Shown here one piece after another: positions 54,434-62,876 of a stretch of DNA of 64,000 nucleotides. The stretch's first letter is position 1. The number at the start of each line of letters is the position of its first letter. Source of the DNA: Streptomyces nigra (GTDB taxonomy: Bacteria; Actinomycetota; Actinomycetes; Streptomycetales; Streptomycetaceae). The stretch spans positions 4,022,501 through 4,086,500 of the forward strand of contig NZ_CP029043.1 of the NCBI RefSeq assembly GCF_003074055.1, given 5' to 3'. The notes under the pieces are model-generated. The model made no database searches. It had not been told where the DNA came from and saw nothing but the letters and a program-made list of their open reading frames with translations. The position numbers and the translations under genes were made by a program.

Positions 54434-55744
54434 TTACTCCTCCTGTTGAGGTTCGCCGTCCAGTGTGGTGGAGGCGTCGAATACCCCTGTGCTTCCCATG
54501 AGGTGCGCTCGGGCCGAGTCGGGCGACAAGGTGCCCTCCTCGACGCGTTTCGCCAGCTTGAATAGGTCACGAGTGTCCACCACTAGACCGTGCTCCTCGG
54601 CAAACACCTCGATGTCGTCAGTCGCTCCCGCTAGGACTGGTGGACGTAGACTCGGAGAAGCCTTGATGTTGTGATTGACAATGTACCAGCGGCCACTCGG
54701 TACATTGCTATGCTCGCGCTCGTAGTGACGAACCGCTCTTTCAATACGTTGAAAATCGCTGGTCTTTGCGCCCTTTGCGTATCCGCGCACCTCTGCCAAG
54801 CAAACCCATTCTCCGTAACTTACCTTCAGGTCCTCAAGAAGGTATGCCCCTTGCTCCTTACCGTCGTCCGAATCGACCACCGTGAATCCGAATTTAACCA
54901 AGGCGGATGCCACGGCAGAAACGAGCGGCTTCCCCTGGGCGGTTAGAAGCAATCTCGTTGAAGCGTCGCTCTCCGCCGAGACCCTCTGGAGGGTTTCTGT
55001 TAGTTGTTCTTCCTCAGCTTTTCTAGAGGAGTAGATTCTCTCTGTCTCCTTCTTGTGCTCGTCAAGGGCCTTGGAGGCGATTTCCTCTTCCGGTGTCATC
55101 CACTCGGGTGACCTGGTCCAATCGTTAGTGTCGGCCGGAAAAGCGTGCGGCAGGATCGAGTTCCATTTTGAATAAATGGCCGATCTCCATGAAGGGAGGT
55201 CCGGGGTGTGGCGAGGGAACCACCACCACTCGGGCCCATCGGCCGCACCCCTTTGCCACCATCCACAGCAGATTTCACCACTCTTCTCGCGAACCAAGGG
55301 CGTGATGCCCTCATGGTCCCATGTGGTTCCGACCACTCGTCGAAGTACCACGTGTGGCTGCTGGTTCTTGATGTGCTCCGCGAGGGAGCGCTGCTGGGCG
55401 ATTGTAACGTCGTCCGGGATGTTTTCCGTCTCAATCGAAAGGAGTGTGGAGTGGCCTTGGGCAAACCCACCGAGTCGATAGGCGATATTTCGTGCACGAA
55501 TGGTTTCGAGCCATCCTGATCCGCCGATTTGGATTACCATTAGTTGGCGGTTGAGGATTGGCGCGTCACCGAAAATGATAGCGGCGTTGAAGTCTTCCTG
55601 TCTTACTGTTCTAATTTCTTCAGGGTCATCTCGCCGCACAACTGTTCCGGGGAGTGAGGCGACAAGCTCTTCTTCGCTTGAGCTTTGCGGAATTCCAATG
55701 ACGAGCGTCCAGGGGCGGGGGGATTCCCCGTAAATCTCACCCAT
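54434..55744 (-). CDS. Unrecognised 436-aa cargo protein with possible PD-(D/E)xK nuclease-like core
   Basis: The base composition is clearly lower in GC than everything else here, with codons ending in A or T common, so it was acquired separately from the element. The N-terminal half (WTLVIGIPQSSSEEELVASLPG...AAIIFGDAPILNRQLMVIQIGG) looks like an alpha/beta domain. A charged helix follows (EEEIASKALDEHKKETERIYSSRKAEEEQL), and then ALVKFGFTVVDSDDGK...LEDLKVSYGEWVCLAEVRGYAKGAKTSDFQRIERAV, which resembles a restriction-endonuclease-like core (helix, G-F-x-V strand, D-L, then E-V-x strand at about residue 318). No signal peptide or TM. ATG 55744 with GGGAGGGA upstream. Position at the att end is where AICEs carry accessory, often defence, genes. 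Function unknown; nuclease assignment is tentative. Confidence 0.6.
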   Translation of the reverse strand: MGEIYGESPRPWTLVIGIPQSSSEEELVASLPGTVVRRDDPEEIRTVRQEDFNAAIIFGDAPILNRQLMVIQIGGSGWLETIRARNIAYRLGGFAQGHSTLLSIETENIPDDVTIAQQRSLAEHIKNQQPHVVLRRVVGTTWDHEGITPLVREKSGEICCGWWQRGAADGPEWWWFPRHTPDLPSWRSAIYSKWNSILPHAFPADTNDWTRSPEWMTPEEEIASKALDEHKKETERIYSSRKAEEEQLTETLQRVSAESDASTRLLLTAQGKPLVSAVASALVKFGFTVVDSDDGKEQGAYLLEDLKVSYGEWVCLAEVRGYAKGAKTSDFQRIERAVRHYEREHSNVPSGRWYIVNHNIKASPSLRPPVLAGATDDIEVFAEEHGLVVDTRDLFKLAKRVEEGTLSPDSARAHLMGSTGVFDASTTLDGEPQQEE

Positions 55745-55833
55745 TAGTCCCTCCCTTATTTGACTGCTGATGCTCTATTTTGTCAGCGGCAGGGACGTTG
55801 CGCACGCGTTTTCTGTGAGTCACCCAGCGTTGC

Positions 55834-57081
55834 TCACTGGGGGAGGAAGCCGGGCTTTTGCTGTCCAAGACTGTGCAGCTGTGCGAGGTAGTCTCGTGCC
55901 GCTGGCTCGGAGGCGTAGCGACGCTTCACCTCAGCCGCAAGCTCCCTGCTGGTCATGATTAGCGACGGCACGGACCGCCGGTCCCCTTCGAGGGCGCGGC
56001 GTCCCATGGTGACTGCCTGTTCCATGTCCCCTTCACGCGCCGCCGTAACGCCAAGAGTGACGCGTGCTTCCGCGTTGCGCATCGGCGAGCGCTCGGTCCC
56101 GTCGAAATCCGTTCCCGCGCGCAGCACCTCTTCGGCGAGCGTGCGCGCAAGCTTGTCTTCGCCGACCAGGCGGTAGCAGTCCATCGCGTAGAAGTCGAAC
56201 TTGGCAGGGTCAACCACGAAGTGGTTGTCCAGGTTCTCGGGGTACGGCATCCCTTCGAGCAACCGCCGTCCCTTGTCCAAGGCCACTTCGACTTGTCGGC
56301 GATCCCCAAGCCGTGCCCACGCCTTGGCTTCCTGCGCGGCGAGCTGCACGGCCACCCCGTGGTGCTGCGCCTTCTCGGCTCCGGCCTGCGCTGCCGCGAT
56401 GACGCCGCGGTAGTCGCCGGTCGTGAGCGCGAACCATGCACGCATCTCGTGCGCCCAGCCGGCAACCTCTGCGTGGTCAGCTTCGGTTGCGAGCGACATC
56501 GCGGCCTGTCGCGTCGACTCGGCCGCGTGGCGGTCGCCCGTGTCGTACTCGACACAGCCGACCAGCAGTGCCAGCCAACCGGACAGTGCCAGCACCTCGC
56601 GGTGCTGCGCGAGCGTGAGGCTTTTCGTGTGGAGGTCGACGACACGACGGAGCCACTGCCGCCCCTCGATGAGGAGCTGCTCGCTCGGCATGAACGGGTA
56701 CTCCGAGGCGAGCCGGTCCGTGGTGATTCGCAGGGCATCGAGAGTGGCGTTGTCGACGTCGGACCGGTTGAGACGGCTCACGATCTCCAGCGTCTCCATG
56801 CCGGACGCTGCCAGGATTTCCGCGTCCCCGTCCCGCCGCGTGGGTGCTGGGAAGAGCGCGCGCGTCACGGTGCCGAAGAGGGCCGCGATGATCGGTTGGT
56901 AGAAGTCGTTCGGCATCTGCCCCGACTCCCAGCGCTTCCACTGACGGATCATGCTCTCTTCCGCAGGGAGCTCCGTGGGAGCGTGCGCCCGCAGTGCCCT
57001 GACTGCGTCCCGCTGCGACCAGTCGCGTGCCGCTCGCTCAGCCGCGATGCGCCGTGCCCATGCGGGCCTGTCGTCGGTCAT
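55834..57081 (-). CDS. XRE family regulator with TPR-like C-terminus
   Basis: 415 aa. The N-terminal helix-turn-helix (AWARRIAAERAARDWSQRDAVRALRAHAP...MIRQWKRWESGQMPNDFYQPIIAALFG) is of the Streptomyces XRE/tetratricopeptide type. The rest is helical repeats (GWLALLVGCVEYDTGDRHAAESTRQAAMSLATEADH; AWFALTTGDYRGVIAAAQAGAEKAQHHG) that probably bind a peptide or small ligand. AICEs and streptomycete chromosomes carry many such regulators. ATG 57081 with GGAGGAG upstream. Same strand as the cargo gene, 90 bp apart, and as the GntR gene. Confidence 0.85.
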   Translation of the reverse strand: MTDDRPAWARRIAAERAARDWSQRDAVRALRAHAPTELPAEESMIRQWKRWESGQMPNDFYQPIIAALFGTVTRALFPAPTRRDGDAEILAASGMETLEIVSRLNRSDVDNATLDALRITTDRLASEYPFMPSEQLLIEGRQWLRRVVDLHTKSLTLAQHREVLALSGWLALLVGCVEYDTGDRHAAESTRQAAMSLATEADHAEVAGWAHEMRAWFALTTGDYRGVIAAAQAGAEKAQHHGVAVQLAAQEAKAWARLGDRRQVEVALDKGRRLLEGMPYPENLDNHFVVDPAKFDFYAMDCYRLVGEDKLARTLAEEVLRAGTDFDGTERSPMRNAEARVTLGVTAAREGDMEQAVTMGRRALEGDRRSVPSLIMTSRELAAEVKRRYASEPAARDYLAQLHSLGQQKPGFLPQ

Positions 57082-57239
57082 GCGCCCTCCTCCGAGTGCC
57101 TACTCCGAGTCTTGCCCGCGAGCCAGGGGGACAGGGAAGAGGACACCGGGGTGTCACCAGACGTGTCCCCGCCCCTGCCTCGCCGTCCCCTAGCTGTCAC
57201 TTACCTCACAACTCCCGTTCCCCGCATGCTGGTTGCAGA

Positions 57240-57644
57240 TCACGCACCACCCGGCTCGCCGAGCGCTTCGAGCCGTTCGACCCTGCCCCGCAGATCTGAG
57301 ACTTGGGAGGTGAGATGTTCGAGCTGACGCAGAACTTCGGGGAGGTCGACGCCGGCGCTCGCCTCCCCCGGTTCGGTCGCTTGCTCGGGGTCCCGAGCGT
57401 AGCTACCGCGGGCCGTGGTCGTGATGAGCCCATCCTCGCGCAGGATCGCGAGCGCGCGCTGCACGGTCATTCCCGAGATCTTGAACCGCGTGGCCAAGTC
57501 CCGGACGGATCCCACATGGGCGCCGGGCGGGATGGAGCCGTTCGCGATCTCCTGTCTCAGGATGTCGGCCGCTTGCTCGGACTCTGTCCGAGGGTCGTCT
57601 TTCGAGATTTCAGCGCTGGTCACGCCATCGAGCGTACCCACCAC
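57240..57644 (-). CDS. KorSA-type GntR repressor of the element
   Basis: 134 aa. Only the winged helix (TESEQAADILRQEIANGSIPPGAHVGSVRDLATRFKISGMTVQRALAILREDGLITTTARGSYAR) plus a short coiled-coil tail (PEVLRQLEHLTSQVSDLRGRVERLEAL). This truncated GntR form is typical of KorSA/TraR, the repressors of AICE transfer and replication genes. It lies next to, and divergent from, the transfer operon, with repeated CTAGTAC/CTAGCAC boxes in the gap. GTG 57644 or an internal GTG 57623 could be the start; the operator boxes overlap the former. Confidence 0.85.
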   Translation of the reverse strand: MVGTLDGVTSAEISKDDPRTESEQAADILRQEIANGSIPPGAHVGSVRDLATRFKISGMTVQRALAILREDGLITTTARGSYARDPEQATEPGEASAGVDLPEVLRQLEHLTSQVSDLRGRVERLEALGEPGGA

Positions 57645-57711
57645 TAGTACGCCCTAGCACGAGATCTGCGCGGACCTCTTGCGCAGTGGTACGTGCTAGT
57701 ACATGCTGTTA
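57642..57711. promoter_or_regulatory. Operator cluster between the GntR repressor and the transfer genes
   Basis: CTAGTAC (57644-57650), CTAGCAC (57654-57660), GTGCTAG (57693-57699) and CTAGTAC (57696-57702), with GTAC overlaps. CTAGCAC and GTGCTAG form an inverted pair. The four boxes fit the KorSA paradigm of a repressor binding its own promoter and that of the divergent operon. Confidence 0.6.
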
Positions 57712-58126
57712 CACATCAGCACAGCGAACCCGGTAGGGCATGGCCGGCTGTGCCTGCAAGTGCTTGACCTGCAAGACCGCACAACCCAATGGGGGTCGCG
57801 TCCACGGACGCGGCCTCAAGGGGCCCGGGACAGAGCGGGCCGAGGGCGGACCCGACCCTTTTCACTTTCGGGACGGCTTAGACCGAAAGGTCACGTCTCC
57901 ATACGCCTACAACGGGGTCATGCCGCGCTACCTGGTACGGGCACGGCACCCCCGAAGGAGACACGTTCACCGCCCCGGCATCCCGCCGCGAGGGCGTCGG
58001 ATCAAATCCGACCCGGGGCACTTCCCCTTGCCGTTCTGCGGCTCGGGTTCTTCCGGATCAGTCGCCGTCTCACCAAAACGCCTGCGACTGCTCTGGCTCC
58101 CTGTCCCTCCCATTTCAGGAGCTGAC
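57712..58126. other. Leader region of the transfer operon
   Basis: About 415 bp between the operator cluster and the first clear gene at 58127. An in-frame upstream extension begins with a Cys-rich stretch (57740, MAGCACKCLTCKTAQP) but soon turns into low-quality sequence without family resemblance. I treat the region as untranslated leader. Confidence 0.5.
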
Positions 58127-58420
58127 ATGCGTACGTACGTCGGTCGCCAACAGGCCGTTTCTGCCGATGACTTCGCCGAACTCGCGCTCGGCACCCCGGT
58201 TGAGCTGTGGCTCGGGGTCGAGGGCGAGACGGACGAAGAGCGCGCGGCTCGCATGGACGCGGCGCGCGACATCCTCACCGACCCCGAGTACAGCGACCTC
58301 CCCGACGACCTGGTCCGCCTGGCCGCGGGGATCGTCGAGGACCACCCGGAACTGTTCGACGTGGTTCCGCTCCGCCGCCCCGCCCGCCGTCGCTCGGCAC
58401 GCCGGGGGGTGGCGGCATGA
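58127..58420 (+). CDS. Small AICE protein, unknown function
   Basis: 97 aa. MRTYVGRQQAVSADDFAELALGTPVELWLGVEGETDEERAARMDAARDILTD, an acidic core, then a basic Arg-rich tail (RRPARRRSARRG). ATG 58127 has CAGGAG 6 nt upstream and is chosen over an open frame from 57740. The stop overlaps the next gene (ATGA). No assignable domain; it opens the transfer operon. Confidence 0.65.
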   Translation: MRTYVGRQQAVSADDFAELALGTPVELWLGVEGETDEERAARMDAARDILTDPEYSDLPDDLVRLAAGIVEDHPELFDVVPLRRPARRRSARRGVAA

Positions 58421-59421
58421 CCACCGCGACCATCACCCCGGAGGCGCCGCCGTCCGGGGTGCCGCCGTTGACGAAGCCCGAGATGGGGCTCGCCGGAGTC
58501 GGTGCGCTCGCCGCGGCCGGCGTGGGCGCGCTCGGTCTCGTCTCGTCGTTCGACGCCGTGTCGGCCGCCGCGGCCCGCTGGGGCTTCGGCGAGCCGTGGA
58601 TGCTGCCGGTCGGCATCGATGTGGCCATTCCGGTGTTCACCGTGGCCAACCTGCTGCTGATCCGGATGGACATGGCATTGGCGTGGGTGCGGTTCGTCCC
58701 CTGGGCACTCACGCTGGTCACGTGCGGCCTGAACGTCGCCGCCGGACAGGGCATGTGGGCCAAGGTCGCGCACGGCACGATGCCGCTCCTGTGGGTCGTG
58801 TTCTCCGAGATCGGCGCACACATCTACGCCGTGCGCATCGGCGCCGCCACCGGGCGGCGAATGGAGAAGATCCGGTGGTCGCGGTGGCTGCTGGCCCCCG
58901 TGTCCACCTTCGCGCTGTGGCGCCGCATGACGCTGTGGGAGGTCACCTCCTACGCTCTGGCTCTCGCCTGCGAGCGGGAACGGCTGCTGGCCCGCGCAGA
59001 CCTGCGCGAGCGGTACGGCCCGCTCTGGCGTTGGAGGACACCGCGGCGCGAGCGCGTCATACTGCGCATGGGCGAACAGGCCCCGGCCACCGAGCAGGAG
59101 GTAGCCGCGCCGCCTCTGGTGGAGGAACCGCCGGCCGCTCCGGCTGAGTCCAAGCCGCGCCCGCGCCGACGCGCCGCCACCAACAAGGCCAAGGGCAAGG
59201 CTCAGCGCACCTTCGAGGAAGCGCTGATCGAAGCCCGGACGGTCACAGCGGAGTGGACGGACGCGGAAGTGACCGCGGACCGTCTCCGCACCACCCTGCA
59301 CGTCTCCCAGACCAACGCCCGGAAGCTGCGCGACACCCTGAAGTCAGAGCGCGCGCAGGGCCGTTCGCTGCGGTCTGTGGACGACTCGGAGGGCGAGGCA
59401 CCCGCGGCTGAGGCCGCCTGA
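58417..59421 (+). CDS. DUF2637 family membrane protein (Spd-type, transfer-associated)
   Basis: 334 aa. Four TM helices (GLAGVGALAAAGVGALGLVSSF; EPWMLPVGIDVAIPVFTVANLLLI; AWVRFVPWALTLVTCGLNVAAGQ; KVAHGTMPLLWVVFSEIGAHIYAVRIG), then a cytoplasmic part with a winged-helix-like C-terminus (RTFEEALIEARTVTAEWTDAEVTADRLRTTLHVSQTNARKLRDTL). DUF2637 proteins sit next to traB in streptomycete conjugative elements and belong to the intramycelial spread (Spd) set. The ATG overlaps the preceding gene. Confidence 0.87.
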   Translation: MTTATITPEAPPSGVPPLTKPEMGLAGVGALAAAGVGALGLVSSFDAVSAAAARWGFGEPWMLPVGIDVAIPVFTVANLLLIRMDMALAWVRFVPWALTLVTCGLNVAAGQGMWAKVAHGTMPLLWVVFSEIGAHIYAVRIGAATGRRMEKIRWSRWLLAPVSTFALWRRMTLWEVTSYALALACERERLLARADLRERYGPLWRWRTPRRERVILRMGEQAPATEQEVAAPPLVEEPPAAPAESKPRPRRRAATNKAKGKAQRTFEEALIEARTVTAEWTDAEVTADRLRTTLHVSQTNARKLRDTLKSERAQGRSLRSVDDSEGEAPAAEAA

Positions 59422-59801
59422 TGGCCCCCGCGTTCAGCAAGTGCTACGACCCCTCCGGTAGCCAGTACGGCATCCCCACCTACCCGTGGCGCTACGCCCC
59501 GGACGGGCTCGCCACGCGCCGCCAACTCCGCGCCCGTGGCCTGCGCCCGGGGGGCCAGCCGGTCGCGGCTCAGGTGCTGCGCCCGCGCTACCGGCGCGGT
59601 CCGCTCGTCGCCTACCTGTACCGCGTCGACCGCGCCAAGCCGGTCCGACCGATGACGCCGGGCAAGCGGTCCGCGCTCGCCAAAGCGATGCTCGCCCGAC
59701 GTACCTGCCCGTCCTGCCGGACGGATGCCGGATACGTCATTCCCATTTCGCTCGGCATGTGCGTGACCTGCGCCTACCCCGAGGAACAGCGCGCCGCCTG
59801 A
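59421..59801 (+). CDS. RRQRL-motif zinc-binding protein
   Basis: 126 aa. GLATRRQLRARGLRPGGQPVAAQVLRPRYRRGPLVAYLYRVDRAKPVRPMTPGKRSALAKAMLARRTCPSCR matches the RRQRL-motif family of AICEs, with two Cys pairs (CPSC, CVTC) for zinc. Single-base overlap TGATG with the DUF2637 gene. Function unknown; strictly linked to element transfer genes. Confidence 0.87.
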   Translation: MAPAFSKCYDPSGSQYGIPTYPWRYAPDGLATRRQLRARGLRPGGQPVAAQVLRPRYRRGPLVAYLYRVDRAKPVRPMTPGKRSALAKAMLARRTCPSCRTDAGYVIPISLGMCVTCAYPEEQRAA

Positions 59802-59889
59802 ACTTCGCACACGAGCCGGCGGGGCCGGTCCGCTCACCTCCTACAGCGACGGACCGCCCCCGCCTCTCCTCCCGATGGAAGGGACTTCA

Positions 59890-62115
59890 GTGAAGCACCC
59901 CGACGACGAAAACGAACTGTTCAACCGACTCGAAGCCGAGATGGGCGCCGACTCCGGGGGAGAGGTGGTCGACCTCGACAAGGCGCGGTCGGCCCGCGCC
60001 GGGTCGGCCGACCCGACCACCCGACCCGACTCCGACCCGTCGGCCGACCCGGAGAACGGTCGGTCGGGCACCGAGTCGGCCGACCCGACCGTCCGCGCGA
60101 TGGTCGACCAGCCGACCCCGACCGCGGCCGGTCCGGGCTACCTCGGTCGGCTGGTCGCCGCGCAGCGCCGCCCGGTCGTACCGCAGTGGCTCAAGTCCGT
60201 GGCGGAACTGCGGACCGCATCGGCGTGGGTGACCCGCCACTACGCCCACTCGGTCGGCTATCACGCACTGCGCACCCCGGTCTACGCCGCGCGCCTCGCG
60301 CTGCAAGCGCCGTCCGGCGCCGCGAAGTTCGTGGGCGGCACGATGCGGTGGGTGGCCGACCGCGAGGGCGAGCCGGTCCGACTCGCCGCGGTCCGGCGCG
60401 AGGACGCCGCGGAGTACCTGAAGCTGTCGCGGCAGCGCGACGGACGGGTCCGACTGCGCACCCTCGTAACCGTGCTCGCGATGTTCGTCGGGCTGGGCGC
60501 CGCGCTCGCCATGTACGTGCTCGCCCCTGACTGGCTTCAGGCCGTCTCCGTGGGCGCGGTCGTGATGGCGCTCGGCTACGCCGGCCGGAAGGCGGATGCC
60601 CCGGTCATCCACCGCGCGGTGGAGCTGCCCAAGGCGGTCAAGCTCACCAGTGACATCGTGCTGAGGGCGCTCGGCTCGCTCGGTATCCCCGCCATCAACC
60701 AGGCGCAGGCCAAGGGGCGCGACGGGTTCGAGTTCACCGCGCCGATCACGCGCGACGGCCCCGGCTGGCGTGCGGAGGGCAACCTCCCGTACGGCGTGAC
60801 CGTGACCGACATCATCGAGCGGCGCGAGCGTCTCGCCTCCGGCCTGCGCCGGCCGCTGGGATGTGTGTGGCCTGAGGCGGTGCCGGACGAGCACACCGGA
60901 CACCTGGTGCTGTGGGTCGGCGATCAGGACATGTCCAAAGCCAAGCAGCCCAAGTGGCCGCTGCTCAAGACCGGTTCGGTCGATCTGTTCAAGCCGGTCG
61001 CCTACGGCACCGACCAGCGCGGTCGGTGGGTCGCGGCAACGCTGATGTACATCGCGGGCGTCATCGGCGCCATCCCGCGCATGGGCAAGACCTTCCTGCT
61101 CCGTCTCCTGCTCCTGATCGCGGCGCTGGACCCGAGGGCGGAACTCCACACGTACGACATGAAGGGCACCGGTGACCTCGACCCGGTCGGGGACGCCGTG
61201 TCACACCGGCACGCTGCGGGGGACGATGACGACTCCATCGAGTACTGCCTGAACGACTTCAGGGCGCTGCGCGAGGAGCTCCGACGCCGAACCAAGGTGA
61301 TCCGGTCCCTGCCGCGGGACATCTGCCCGGAGTCGAAGGTGACCAGCGAACTCGCCGACAAGCGGTCGTTGGGCCTGCACCCGATCGTGATCGGCGTAGA
61401 CGAGTGCCAGGTCCTCTTCGAGCACCCCGAGCACGCGAAGGAGTTCGAGGAGATCGCCACCGACCTAGTCAAGCGCGGTCCGGCCACCGGCATCGTTCTG
61501 CTGCTGGCCACCCAGCGACCGGACGCGAAGGCGCTGCCCACGGGCATCTCCGCGAACGCGTCCGCGCGCTGGTGCCTCAAGGTCATGGGCCAGTTGGAGA
61601 ACGACATGGTGCTCGGCACATCCGCGTACAAGCGAGGCGTGCGCGCGACCATGTTCGCCTGGGGTGACAAGGGCATTCACTACTTCGTCGGCGAGGGCTC
61701 GGACGCCCGGATCGTGCGTTCCGTCTACATCGACGGACGCGAGGCCGAAGCCATCGGCGCCCGCGCCCGCCGGCTGCGCGAGGAGGCGGGCACCCTCTCT
61801 GGGCACGCACTCGGTGAGGCGCCGGAGCCCACCGCTGCTGCCTACGACCTGCTCGCCGACATCCTCGCCGTCGTCGCGGCCAAGGAAGCCAAGGTCTGGT
61901 CCGAGACGGTCGTGAGCCGGCTCGCCGAACTGCGGCCCGAGGTCTACGACGGCTGGGACCCCGACGCGCTCGCCGCGGCCCTGAAGCCGCACGGCATCTC
62001 CACCATCCAGGTGGGCCGTCGAGTCGACGGGAAGGTCGTCAACCGGCGCGGCATCGACCGCTCGCACATCACCTCCGCGATTGCGGAGCGTAGCGGAAAG
62101 CGGGACGCGGGCTGA
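59890..62115 (+). CDS. TraB/FtsK-SpoIIIE-like DNA translocase
   Basis: 741 aa. Acidic, repeat-rich N-terminus (several ADPTTRPDSDPS-like stretches), two TM helices (about residues 195-250: LRTLVTVLAMFVGLGAALAMYVLA; WLQAVSVGAVVMALGYAG), then the FtsK motor: Walker A GVIGAIPRMGKTFLLRLLLL, Walker B PIVIGVDECQVLFEH, arginine-finger region LLLATQRPDAKALPTGISAN, and a C-terminal winged-helix DNA-binding domain (EAKVWSETVVSRLAELRPEVYDGWDPDALAAAL). TraB moves unprocessed double-stranded DNA between Streptomyces cells. GTG 59890 with GGAAGGGA 6 nt upstream. The palindrome cluster follows directly. Confidence 0.93.
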   Translation: MKHPDDENELFNRLEAEMGADSGGEVVDLDKARSARAGSADPTTRPDSDPSADPENGRSGTESADPTVRAMVDQPTPTAAGPGYLGRLVAAQRRPVVPQWLKSVAELRTASAWVTRHYAHSVGYHALRTPVYAARLALQAPSGAAKFVGGTMRWVADREGEPVRLAAVRREDAAEYLKLSRQRDGRVRLRTLVTVLAMFVGLGAALAMYVLAPDWLQAVSVGAVVMALGYAGRKADAPVIHRAVELPKAVKLTSDIVLRALGSLGIPAINQAQAKGRDGFEFTAPITRDGPGWRAEGNLPYGVTVTDIIERRERLASGLRRPLGCVWPEAVPDEHTGHLVLWVGDQDMSKAKQPKWPLLKTGSVDLFKPVAYGTDQRGRWVAATLMYIAGVIGAIPRMGKTFLLRLLLLIAALDPRAELHTYDMKGTGDLDPVGDAVSHRHAAGDDDDSIEYCLNDFRALREELRRRTKVIRSLPRDICPESKVTSELADKRSLGLHPIVIGVDECQVLFEHPEHAKEFEEIATDLVKRGPATGIVLLLATQRPDAKALPTGISANASARWCLKVMGQLENDMVLGTSAYKRGVRATMFAWGDKGIHYFVGEGSDARIVRSVYIDGREAEAIGARARRLREEAGTLSGHALGEAPEPTAAAYDLLADILAVVAAKEAKVWSETVVSRLAELRPEVYDGWDPDALAAALKPHGISTIQVGRRVDGKVVNRRGIDRSHITSAIAERSGKRDAG

Positions 62116-62125
62116 CACTCCGGGG

Positions 62126-62213
62126 CCGCTAGCGCTAGCGGCACACCCCGCTAACGTTAGCGGCCCCGCTAGCGCCCCAAACCTGCCCTGATCAGGCCAC
62201 TAGCGGATAGCGG
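62126..62213. repeat. CCGCTA/TAGCGG palindrome cluster, candidate clt (cis-acting locus of transfer)
   Basis: Seven copies of CCGCTA or its complement TAGCGG in 88 bp, just after traB. Two perfect 16-bp palindromes CCGCTAGC-GCTAGCGG (62126-62141) and CCGCTAAC-GTTAGCGG (62148-62163), then CCGCTAGCG (62166-62174) and two direct TAGCGG copies (62201-62206, 62208-62213). Between them is a CCTGATCAGG palindrome (62187-62196). TraB of other Streptomyces elements recognises short repeats in clt beside its own gene, so these are the best candidates here. Confidence 0.65.
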
Positions 62214-62256
62214 CCTACCTGCGGAAACCCCTGGAAACCGCCTTGGAGGGCCTCTC

Positions 62257-62508
62257 ATGACCCTTGCCCTGCTCGCTATCACCCTTCTGTTCGGCGTGAC
62301 TCTGTGTTACGTCGCCGTGTGCACCGCCTCGCCGTTCGGCAACTGCCGCAAGTGCCGCGGCTGGGGCTTCGAGATGAAGACGGACCGCAAGGGCCGCATG
62401 AAGCGCGGCAAGGACTGCCGCCGCTGCAACGCCACCGGCAAGCGCATCCGCATCGGCCGGTGGTTCTACAACCGCTGGGCGCGCATCTACCGCGCGGGCG
62501 CTTCCTGA
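62257..62508 (+). CDS. Small membrane protein with zinc-finger motif
   Basis: 83 aa: one N-terminal TM (LALLAITLLFGVTLCYVAVCTAS), then CRKCRGWGFEMKTDRKGRMKRGKDCRRCNATGK, a DnaJ-type CxxCxxG zinc-binding hairpin, and a basic tail. Ribosome-binding GGAGGG before ATG 62257. In AICEs such small proteins accompany spread genes; the function is not known. Confidence 0.75.
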   Translation: MTLALLAITLLFGVTLCYVAVCTASPFGNCRKCRGWGFEMKTDRKGRMKRGKDCRRCNATGKRIRIGRWFYNRWARIYRAGAS

Positions 62509-62664
62509 GACAGGCGACCGGCGACCGCCCGTCATGAGACGGGCCCCGCTCCTAGCTGGAGCCAGGCGGGCACGGTCGCCGGTCTGTCGCCCCGAACTTG
62601 CCAGCACCCGGGGCGCGCAGAGCGTATCCATCCGTCCACCTCGCCCGAAAGCGAGTTCTCTGCC

Positions 62665-62859
62665 GTGATCCTCAACATGTCCGCCGTGCTGCTGTTCGGC
62701 GCCGCCTCCGCCTTCGTCCTCAAGACCAAGGCTGCCGGAGGTGGCGCCGCCCTCGCGCTGTTCCTGTTCGGCTTCTTCACCGCCGGTACCGGCGCCTATG
62801 GGCCCATCAACGACCTGGTGCAGGCGTTCGCCACCGCCCTCAGCGACCTCGGCAAGTGA
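62665..62859 (+). CDS. Small hydrophobic Spd-like protein
   Basis: 64 aa, two TM helices (LNMSAVLLFGAASAFVLKTK; GGAALALFLFGFFTAGTGAYG). GTG 62665, the next gene follows 17 bp later. Typical size and place of Spd proteins, which help plasmid spread between hyphal compartments. Family assignment by context. Confidence 0.65.
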   Translation: MILNMSAVLLFGAASAFVLKTKAAGGGAALALFLFGFFTAGTGAYGPINDLVQAFATALSDLGK

Positions 62860-62876
62860 GAAAGGAGACCACGACT

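Noticed and set aside
57740..58126. N-terminal extension of the 97-aa AICE protein with a Cys-rich start
   Set aside because: Codon quality falls quickly, and a good ribosome-binding site precedes ATG 58127.
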